Position numbers and translations under genes: made by a program | Assembly: GCA_903927685.1 (NCBI GenBank) | Contig: CAIYOB010000756.1 | Location: forward strand, 1-11,510 | DNA length: 11,510 nt | Origin: an uncultured Planctomycetaceae bacterium | GTDB taxonomy: Bacteria > Planctomycetota > Planctomycetia > Pirellulales > Pirellulaceae | Reading direction: 5' to 3' | The notes under the pieces: model-generated | Database searches by the model: none | Seen by the model: only the letters and a program-made list of their open reading frames with translations | What the model was told of the DNA's origin: nothing | Shown: positions 6,694 through 11,510 of the stretch, in pieces | Layout of the letters: every line of letters starts with the position of its first letter | Position numbering within the stretch: position 1 is the stretch's first letter

Positions 6694-7470
6694 GAGCACG
6701 AAGAACACGACGACCCAGGCCGCGCAGATGCTCAGCTCGCGGACCAGATCTGCCCCAGTGACTCGTCCCAGGAACACGGCGGCCGGAAAGTACGCCAGGT
6801 ACTTCAGCGGCAGTACAGCCACCAGCTGGTTCCACGGCGTTGGCAGCATGTCCAGCGGGAACATGTGGCCCGAGAGGAAATAGCTGAGCAGCATGTAGAC
6901 AAACAGCAGCGACGAGATCTCCAGGAACCAGAATCCCAGCAGGCCGATCGACGCTTCGAGGAAGAAGCCGAGCAGAAAGCTGAGGACCAGTGACAGCCCA
7001 AACGCCGCCAGCGTCGGCGCGTCCGGCCAGCCCTCGACGAAGAACCCGCGGCACAGGAAGAACACAAAGGCAAACGGCAGGAGGGCCACCGTATAGTACG
7101 CCAGCTTGTGGGCGAGGCGGCTGAGCATCAGGAATTCGAGCATATCCACCGGCTGGATGAGGAACTTCTTGATCTCGCCGTTGCGGATCTGCAGCGCGAT
7201 GCCCGAGGCCAAGCCGGGCATGCTCGAAAACGCCCGGCTGACCATCGTCAGCAGGTAATACGCGACCACATTCTGGAACCGGTATCCGGCGATGTCCTGC
7301 TGCGACCGCGTCCCGCCGACCGAATCGAAGACCGCCCACCACAGGAAGATCTGGGTGACGATCGGCAGGAACCGCATCAGCGTGCCCAGGGCAAAGTCGC
7401 CCCGGTACACCAACCGCTCCTCCAAAGCGATCCGCAGAATCGTCCAACTGGCAATCATCCGGGCGTACAT
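6640..7470 (-). CDS. ABC-2 type transporter permease (DUF990-like)
   Basis: A 276-residue membrane protein with about six hydrophobic segments. The start is the ATG at 7470 (MYARM...), which has AAGGA five bases before it; the same frame is open further upstream, but only as shadow sequence inside the ATPase gene. The N-terminus (LRIALEERLVYRGDFALG) and the IRNGEIKKFLIQPVD loop after the second membrane segment are typical of the ABC2_membrane_6/DUF990 permeases (COG3694/COG4587 group). These work with COG4586 ATPases, exactly as here: the ATPase stop is 22 bases upstream, so the two form an operon. The cargo is unknown; export is the usual direction for ABC-2 systems. The usual second permease is not seen, because the gene ends inside the convergent GNAT gene. 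The C-terminus ends RGLRRYSGFGG. Confidence 0.88.
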   Translation of the reverse strand: MYARMIASWTILRIALEERLVYRGDFALGTLMRFLPIVTQIFLWWAVFDSVGGTRSQQDIAGYRFQNVVAYYLLTMVSRAFSSMPGLASGIALQIRNGEIKKFLIQPVDMLEFLMLSRLAHKLAYYTVALLPFAFVFFLCRGFFVEGWPDAPTLAAFGLSLVLSFLLGFFLEASIGLLGFWFLEISSLLFVYMLLSYFLSGHMFPLDMLPTPWNQLVAVLPLKYLAYFPAAVFLGRVTGADLVRELSICAAWVVVFFVLSRVMFQRGLRRYSGFGG

Positions 7471-7492
7471 GTTGTCCTTTTCCGGCAGCCCG

Positions 7493-8515
7493 TCAGGCTC
7501 GTCCGCCCCCCGCCGCCGGCTCGCGCCGCTGCGCACGTTCATCGACCTGCGCAAACAGCTGGGCGATGACCTCTTCGAGCGGCGGATCCTCCACGGCCAC
7601 GTCAAAGATGGAGTGCTGGTCCAGGATCGCCGCCAGCGTGCCGGGGACCGCCGTCCGCTCGATCCGCAGCTTGACCTTGGGCGGGTGCAGCTCGAGTACC
7701 TGTCCAAAACGGTCAAACCCGTCCGTGGGCTCCTGGTCGTCCAGCTGTAACGTGACCACTTTGTGGCTGCTGAACCGCCCGATGATTCCGGACAGCGAGC
7801 CGTCGTGCTTGATCTGCCCTTGGGCGATGATCACCACGCGTTGGCATAACGCGGCGACGTCTTTCATGTAGTGGCTGGTCAACAGGATCGTGATCCGCCG
7901 CCGCCGCTGGTAGTATTTGAGGAACTGCTGGATGTTGTGCTGGGCGACCACATCCAAGCCGATGGTCGGTTCGTCCAGGAACAGCACGTCCGGCGAGTGC
8001 AGCAAGGCGGCGATCAGCTCCATCTTCATCCGCTCGCCCAGCGACAGTTCCCGCACCGGCTGTTGCAGCAAGGCCGCGACGTCCAGCAAGCTGGTCAGTT
8101 CATCCAGCGTCGTCCGGAATGCGTCCGGATCGATCCGATAGATCTGTTGGTGCAACCGAAAGGATTCTTGGGCCGGCAAGTCCCACCAGAGCTGGTTCTT
8201 CTGGCCCATGACCAGCGCAAAGCGGCGCCGGTAGGCGTTTTCCCGCTGCCAGGGCACAAAGCCCATCACCCGGGCTTCGCCGGCCGTCGGCGTAATGACA
8301 CCGGACAGCAGCTTCAGTGTCGTCGTCTTGCCCGCGCCGTTGGGGCCCAGAAAGGCGACAAACTCGCCCTGCTCGACATCCAAGTCGATCCCGCGCACCG
8401 CCTGGACTTCGCGATACTCGCGGCGAAATAGCCCCCGCACCGAGGCCAACAGGCCCTCGGACTTCTGATAAACGCGATACGACTTGGTCAAACCCCGCAA
8501 CTCGATCAGTGCCAT
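7493..8515 (-). CDS. ABC transporter ATPase (COG4586 type)
   Basis: A 340-residue ATPase. Motifs are Walker A GPNGAGKT (57-64), Q-loop Gln105 in [12 protein letters not shown], signature LSLGE (157-161), Walker B VLFLDE with Asp181 and Glu182, D-loop GLD, and switch His215 in LTSHYMKD. The insertion before Walker A ([20 protein letters not shown]), the GFVPW strand and the NQLWWDLP segment are hallmarks of the COG4586 group, which powers DUF990-type ABC-2 permeases. A C-terminal domain of about 100 residues follows the nucleotide-binding domain. The last 17 or so residues are Arg/Ala/Gly-rich and look like a loose tail. The permease gene follows after 22 bases. The ATG at 8515 has a TATAAT box only eight bases upstream and no Shine-Dalgarno site, which suggests a leaderless or nearly leaderless message. 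Confidence 0.93.
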   Translation of the reverse strand: MALIELRGLTKSYRVYQKSEGLLASVRGLFRREYREVQAVRGIDLDVEQGEFVAFLGPNGAGKTTTLKLLSGVITPTAGEARVMGFVPWQRENAYRRRFALVMGQKNQLWWDLPAQESFRLHQQIYRIDPDAFRTTLDELTSLLDVAALLQQPVRELSLGERMKMELIAALLHSPDVLFLDEPTIGLDVVAQHNIQQFLKYYQRRRRITILLTSHYMKDVAALCQRVVIIAQGQIKHDGSLSGIIGRFSSHKVVTLQLDDQEPTDGFDRFGQVLELHPPKVKLRIERTAVPGTLAAILDQHSIFDVAVEDPPLEEVIAQLFAQVDERAQRREPAAGGGRA

Positions 8516-8523
8516 GCCGAGGG

Positions 8524-8529
8524 ATTATA
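8524..8529 (-). promoter_or_regulatory. Consensus -10 box for the ABC operon
   Basis: TATAAT on the minus strand, eight bases before the ATPase ATG. No good -35 hexamer is seen 16-19 bases upstream. If used, transcription would begin within a base or so of the ATG, giving a leaderless mRNA. Confidence 0.4.
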
Positions 8530-8637
8530 TCGTCTGTTTGCAGCTGGCGGTATGGCCGCTGGCGGCTGGCTTGGGCCGTCCGGACCCCCGGAATCCGGTC
8601 CTTGGGCAGCCGATCGTGCACAAATCCGCGTTCCCGC

Positions 8638-8643
8638 TATAAT
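8638..8643 (+). promoter_or_regulatory. Consensus -10 box for the coiled-coil membrane protein gene
   Basis: TATAAT on the plus strand, 56 bases before the ATG at 8700, with no recognisable -35 at the usual distance. A start near 8650 would leave a leader of about 50 bases ending in an AAGGGA ribosome site. An imperfect palindrome (GGACC at 8582-8586, GGTCC at 8597-8601) lies between the two divergent -10 boxes and could be an operator. Confidence 0.45.
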
Positions 8644-8699
8644 GAACCGTGGACTTCGTCGTCTGTGTAACGTCTCGGCTTCGGCCAAGGGATCCTCCT

Positions 8700-10358
8700 A
8701 TGGACAAAATCCAGCAACAAGTCGCCGTCGCCCGCCAGCGGATGATCCTCCAGCAGTTTCTCGGGGTCGCCGCGTGGTCGCTGTTCGCCGCGCTGCTGAT
8801 CGCCGCCCTCGGGCTGGCGATCCCCAAGATCTGGGTAGTGCCGGTGGATCCCAAGGTTTGGCTGTGGTCCTGGCTGGGCGGCAGTCTCGGGGCGGGGCTG
8901 CTGATCGCCGTTGTGTGGACCTGGTGCGTCCGCCGCTCGGCGCTCGACGCGGCGATCGAAATCGACCACCGCTGCCAGCTGAAAGAACGCGTCGCCAGCG
9001 CCCTGTCGTTGTCGGCCGAAGAGCGGGAAACGGACATCGGGCGGGCCTTGGTCCAGGATGCGATCTACCGCATGGAACGTGTCGATGTGCGGGACAGTTT
9101 CGTGGTCCGCCCCCAGCGGCGGATCCTGCTGCCCCTGCTGCCGGCGGCCGCGATCGGCGCCTTGCTGCTGCTGGTTCCCAACGCCGTGCCCGACCAGCAA
9201 GCGGCGGCCGCGAACTCGCAGACTCAGCAGGCGCAACAGGTGAAACGCAGCGCCAAGAAGCTGCAGGAGCAGGTGGAACGTGTCAAGAAGAAGGCCGAAG
9301 AAAAGGGCCTGGAAGACGCGGACGTCCTGCTCAAGGAACTGCAGAAAGGCGTCGACGAATTGGTCAACAAGACGGATGTCGACCACAAGAAGGCACTGGT
9401 CAAGATGAACGACTTGGCCAAGTCGCTGCAAGAACGCCGCGACCAGGTGGGCGGCATGGAGAAAATGCGCGAACAGCTGAACCGGCTGAAGGACTTGGCG
9501 GGTGGGCCGGCCGACAAGGTCGCCCAGGCCATGAAGGAAGGCGACTTTCAGAAGGCGCTGGACGAGCTGAAGAACTTGCAGGAAAAGCTGAAGGACGAGC
9601 AGCTGACTCAGGCGCAGAAGGAGCAATTGGCCAACCAGCTGGAACAGATGAAGAACCGTCTGCAGGAGTTGAAGGACAGCCATGAGCAGGCCAAGCGGGA
9701 CCTGGAGCAGGAGATCAAGCGGCGGCAGAACGCGGGTGATCTCGAGGGCGCCGGCCAGCTGCAGCGGCAGTTGGACCAGCTGAATCGCATGAACGACCAG
9801 ATGGACGCGTTGCAGAAGATGGCCCAACAACTGGGCCAGTGCCGCGAGTGCCTGAAGAACGGCGACGGCCAAGCCGCTGCGGCCCAATTGGACCAGCTGG
9901 CCCAGAACCTGCAAGAGCTGCAGAACCAGGCCGACCAGCACGAGACGCTCGACCAGATGCTGGACGAAATCGCGATGGCCAAGGAGGCGATGGGCTGCCA
10001 GGAGTGCCAAGGCGAAGGCTGTGCGGCCTGTCAGGGCCAATTCGGCAACGGGGGCGGCGAGGGCGACCAACCCGGCCGCGGTCTGGGCGAAGGCCAGGGC
10101 CAGGGCGAACGGCCGGAAGCCAAGACCGACACCAGCTTCTACGAATCCCGCGTCAAGGGCCAGGTCCAACCCGGCGAGGCCGTCCGCACCGGCTCGGCCG
10201 GCGGCCCCAACCAGGCCGGCAAGACGCTGCAAGAAGCGCAGGCTGAACTGCAAAGCAGCTTTCACGAACAAGCCGATCCGCTGCTCGACCTCCGCCTGCC
10301 CAAGAAGGAACGCGAGCACACCCGCGAGTACTTCCGCCGCTACCGCGAAGGGGAATAA
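8700..10358 (+). CDS. Membrane-anchored coiled-coil protein with CxxC pairs, function unknown
   Basis: A 552-residue protein. The ATG at 8700 is chosen over a GTG at 8649 because AAGGGA lies about seven bases upstream and the added residues would be leader sequence. Hydrophobic segments lie at about 16-41, 51-78 and 142-161. Between the second and third is a conserved-looking soluble stretch, DAAIEIDHRCQLKERVASAL, like that of DUF4175-type proteins. Residues about 175-430 form a long coiled coil rich in Gln, Lys, Glu and Leu. Three CxxC pairs follow: Cys381/384, Cys433/436 and Cys441/444, the last two arranged CxxCxGxGCxxCxG, like half of a DnaJ zinc-binding unit. A Gly-rich linker leads to a C-terminal block (VKGQVQPGEAV, GPNQAGKTLQEAQAEL, then PKKEREHTREYFRRYREGE). 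I infer a structural or scaffold role at the membrane. Proteins of this form occur in planctomycetes near MoxR/DUF58/VWA genes, but none is in the window. Confidence 0.85.
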   Translation: MDKIQQQVAVARQRMILQQFLGVAAWSLFAALLIAALGLAIPKIWVVPVDPKVWLWSWLGGSLGAGLLIAVVWTWCVRRSALDAAIEIDHRCQLKERVASALSLSAEERETDIGRALVQDAIYRMERVDVRDSFVVRPQRRILLPLLPAAAIGALLLLVPNAVPDQQAAAANSQTQQAQQVKRSAKKLQEQVERVKKKAEEKGLEDADVLLKELQKGVDELVNKTDVDHKKALVKMNDLAKSLQERRDQVGGMEKMREQLNRLKDLAGGPADKVAQAMKEGDFQKALDELKNLQEKLKDEQLTQAQKEQLANQLEQMKNRLQELKDSHEQAKRDLEQEIKRRQNAGDLEGAGQLQRQLDQLNRMNDQMDALQKMAQQLGQCRECLKNGDGQAAAAQLDQLAQNLQELQNQADQHETLDQMLDEIAMAKEAMGCQECQGEGCAACQGQFGNGGGEGDQPGRGLGEGQGQGERPEAKTDTSFYESRVKGQVQPGEAVRTGSAGGPNQAGKTLQEAQAELQSSFHEQADPLLDLRLPKKEREHTREYFRRYREGE

Positions 10359-10458
10359 CCGGCTGGACGAGAACGGACGGGTCTTGCCCGGCTCGGGACC
10401 GGTCGCGATTCCAACCCGTTGGCCTGCCACTCAACTCTCGACGCGAATCCTCTGCTGC

Positions 10459-10755
10459 TCAGCGGCGGTACAGCACAATCGTCGCCACGATCAACATCAC
10501 CCCGCCGGTGAATCGGACATAGCTCGGCGGATCTTGCCACCACTGCTGCCGGGTCCAGCCGTACCTGCCCGTCCACTCCGCCACTTCTTCACTGGCAACC
10601 ACGCTGACGAATCCGAATGCTGCGAAGGCGAACGGGGCCAACCGCGGTTCCCATTCAGCAAGCCGAACGTAGCGGATCAGATCTGCGGCGAACACGCCTG
10701 CCGCAAGCAGATTGAGCCAGTACTGGCGAAGGAACATCGTGATCAGGTCCAGCAT
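10459..10755 (-). CDS. Small membrane protein, function unknown
   Basis: A 98-residue protein. The ATG at 10755 has GGGAG eight bases upstream; a GTG seven codons earlier (10776) lacks such a site and lies in toxin-derived sequence. Three hydrophobic segments are visible at about 10-27, 41-60 and 80-96. The loop between the last two is Trp-rich and polar (EEVAEWTGRYGWTRQQWWQDPPSYVRF). I do not recognise the family. Its start overlaps the end of the toxin remnant's reading frame by 13 bases, so it probably shares a transcript with the antitoxin gene upstream. It converges on the coiled-coil gene; the 100 bases between their stops show no strong terminator. Confidence 0.65.
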   Translation of the reverse strand: MLDLITMFLRQYWLNLLAAGVFAADLIRYVRLAEWEPRLAPFAFAAFGFVSVVASEEVAEWTGRYGWTRQQWWQDPPSYVRFTGGVMLIVATIVLYRR

Positions 10756-10940
10756 GTTCTTCTCTCCCGCCAACACACCAAGACCGGGGCCTTCAGTCGA
10801 GGATCAAATGCGTCATCGGACAACATCTGCAATGCTGCTTCCACTTCCGCAGCCAACTGCGGCCGCCGTTTCAGGAATCGGCGAAGGGCACGAACAAACG
10901 CGGCGGTTCGGAGGAGTTCACGGTTCACGAGGGGCTTCAT
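10743..10940 (-). pseudogene. RelE/YafQ-like toxin, truncated and frameshifted
   Basis: An open frame of 65 codons from the ATG at 10940; a GTG at 10928 is an alternative start. The N-terminal part is that of the RelE/ParE-superfamily toxin that pairs with this kind of antitoxin: RELLRTAAFVRALRRFLKRRPQLAAEVEAA, LQMLSDDAFDPRLKA. Intact relatives run to about 90 residues and continue with H-K-L-x-G-x-L-A-G-x-W-A and Y-x-x-R-I-V-F. Here the frame ends in unrelated PVLVCWRERRTCWT. A trace of the missing part (GLGVLAG) can be read in another frame at about 10770, after which similarity stops and the small membrane gene begins. The C-terminal strands with the catalytic or RNA-binding residues are absent, so it is probably inactive as a ribosome-dependent mRNA interferase. 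The start overlaps the antitoxin stop, as usual for such pairs. Confidence 0.6.
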
Positions 10941-11130
10941 CCATGATCGCTTGCACCGTCGCGCGTCGAGCCCCCCCGCGGACGAACTCCGCGCGGGCTT
11001 CGGCAACTTCTGCAGCGAGCTGCTCGCGAGTCCTTGCCGCAATCCGGCGTCGAAGAAGTCTCAGAAGGCTCTTCTGTTCTTCGGCGGACAGTTTGTCGGC
11101 CGCATCAACGACGTCGGCAAAAGTTGGCAT
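10918..11130 (-). CDS. Type II toxin-antitoxin system antitoxin
   Basis: A 70-residue protein. The ATG at 11130 has GGAG six bases upstream; a TTG four codons earlier is a weaker choice. The sequence MPTFADVVDAADKLSAEEQ, KSLLRLLRRRIAARTREQLAAEVAEAR and a polar C-terminal tail matches small antitoxins encoded before RelE/YafQ-like toxins: an N-terminal helical dimerisation part (DVVDAADKLSAEEQ...LRRRI) and a C-terminal segment that would wrap the toxin (EFVRGGARRATVQAIMDE). The role would be to bind and neutralise the toxin and to repress its own promoter. Its stop overlaps the toxin start by 23 bases (11 if the toxin starts at the GTG). Because the toxin appears broken, this antitoxin may be a relic, may counter related toxins elsewhere, or may serve only as a repressor of the attached membrane-protein gene. 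Confidence 0.75.
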   Translation of the reverse strand: MPTFADVVDAADKLSAEEQKSLLRLLRRRIAARTREQLAAEVAEARAEFVRGGARRATVQAIMDEAPREP

Positions 11131-11156
11131 CGATGACTCCAATTCGCGTTTGGCGT

Positions 11157-11174
11157 GGGGAAAGTTCGGTCCCC
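11157..11174. repeat. Inverted repeat in antitoxin leader, possible operator
   Basis: GGGGA (11157-11161) and TCCCC (11170-11174) flank eight bases. It lies about 27 bases before the antitoxin ATG and just downstream of the predicted transcription start. Antitoxins commonly repress their own operons through such palindromes; that role is inferred here. Confidence 0.4.
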
Positions 11175-11183
11175 TTAACCTCG

Positions 11184-11213
11184 ATTGTACCGTAGGGGCT
11201 CAGCCAGCGGCAA
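11184..11213 (-). promoter_or_regulatory. Likely sigma-70-type promoter for the antitoxin operon
   Basis: On the minus strand, TTGCCG (11208-11213), an 18-base spacer, then TACAAT (11184-11189). This fits the consensus at four of six and five of six positions. Transcription would start near 11177, giving a leader of about 47 bases that includes the inverted repeat at 11157-11174. Confidence 0.4.
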
Positions 11214-11510
11214 CACGCAGACGTTGAGCCGCATGAAGCTGCAAGCGCGGAATTACAGACTGCGTCATGGATGGCAGTCGAGCAGGGTGCCTGCCACCGT
11301 AGGATAGGCTTCGCCTCGTCTTCGGAGTCTTCTTTCCGCGTGCGTTCTCTGGGAGTGCTTCTCGCAGGGAATTGTCGCCGGTCCGGGAATCGGCGAGAAT
11401 CGCGTAGGCGTCACACCGGCGTGACAGAGGAGACCTGCGGTCGGCGGTGCGGCGGGGTCGGGAGACCCGCGCTGAGCGGTGGGAGGGGTTCTGCCACTGC
11501 CGACGGAAAC
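11214..11510. repeat. Gene-free end region with short palindromes
   Basis: No gene is evident here. Hairpins are GCAGG-GTG-CCTGC (11282-11294), AGGC-TTC-GCCT (11306-11316), GTCAC-ACCGGC-GTGAC (11410-11425) and GGGTC-GGGA-GACCC (11455-11468). Three sequence words match the spacer before the glycosyltransferase gene: GGAGACCTGCGG (11429-11440), GGGAGACCCGC (11460-11470, inverted) and GGTTCTGCC (11487-11495). This suggests dispersed repeats rather than coding sequence. Confidence 0.5.

Noticed and set aside
7871..8431. 186-codon plus-strand frame inside the ABC ATPase gene
   Set aside because: The minus strand encodes complete Walker A, signature and Walker B motifs, so this frame is a shadow.
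9240..9980. Repetitive CAG/AAG/CTG-rich stretch that looks like a DNA repeat
   Set aside because: No exact period is present; it reflects codons of a Gln/Lys/Leu-rich coiled coil.
8637..10430. 597-codon antisense frame over the coiled-coil gene, very rich in Leu and Val
   Set aside because: It is the reverse of the CAG/AAG/CTG-rich coiled-coil codons. The apparent hydrophobic repeats are an artefact of that.
10021..11136. 371-codon plus-strand frame through the coiled-coil end and the toxin-antitoxin region
   Set aside because: It crosses one plus-strand and three minus-strand genes with better starts and family similarity. Its composition is Arg/Ala/Pro-rich.
1..11510. CRISPR array, tRNA, rRNA, insertion sequence or riboswitch
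   Set aside because: No regularly spaced direct repeats, no cloverleaf with CCA-type arms, no transposase motif and no known aptamer core was seen by eye on either strand.

Overview
The window is GC-rich bacterial DNA with long genes and antisense frames that stay open because of GC-biased third codon positions. The gene set points to a planctomycete, probably of the Pirellulales type. It includes a heparinase II/III-like secreted lyase, an SMP-30/gluconolactonase, a glycosyltransferase 2-GtrA fusion, a large GNAT-like protein, and a membrane-anchored Q/K-rich coiled-coil protein. Weak or absent Shine-Dalgarno sites and intergenic spaces full of short palindromes also fit. This assignment is inference from gene content; no rRNA, tRNA or other marker gene is present.

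Layout. (1) 1-2809, plus strand: the 3' part of an SMP-30/gluconolactonase gene, two back-to-back palindromes, then a heparinase II/III-family gene with a signal peptide; this looks like a carbohydrate-degrading pair. (2) 2810-3729: a 10-bp inverted repeat, a small gene of unknown function (2938-3246), and about 480 bases without a convincing gene that hold at least six short hairpins. (3) 3730-6693, plus strand: a glycosyltransferase-GtrA fusion, an A24 prepilin peptidase and a GNAT-like protein. The last two are 4 bases apart, so this is probably one transcription unit. (4) 6640-8515, minus strand: an ABC-2 exporter (ATPase then permease) whose permease gene runs tail to tail into the GNAT gene with a 54-bp overlap. 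(5) 8516-8699: a divergent promoter region with a TATAAT box on each strand. (6) 8700-10358, plus strand: a 552-residue membrane protein with a long coiled coil and three CxxC pairs. (7) 10459-11130, minus strand: a type II antitoxin, a broken RelE/YafQ-like toxin and a small membrane protein packed nose to tail, with a likely promoter and operator upstream. (8) 11143-11510: no gene; palindromes and sequence words shared with region 2.

How the genes work together. The SMP-30 and heparinase-like products could act in sequence on an acidic polysaccharide and its sugar products. The GT2-GtrA protein probably handles lipid-linked sugar transfer at the membrane. The ABC genes form an uncharacterised exporter of the COG4586 type, but only one permease is present where two are usual. 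No clearly new multi-gene system stands out. The best leads are the palindrome-rich spacers with shared words, the toxin gene broken against a membrane-protein gene, and the cysteine-pair coiled-coil membrane protein.
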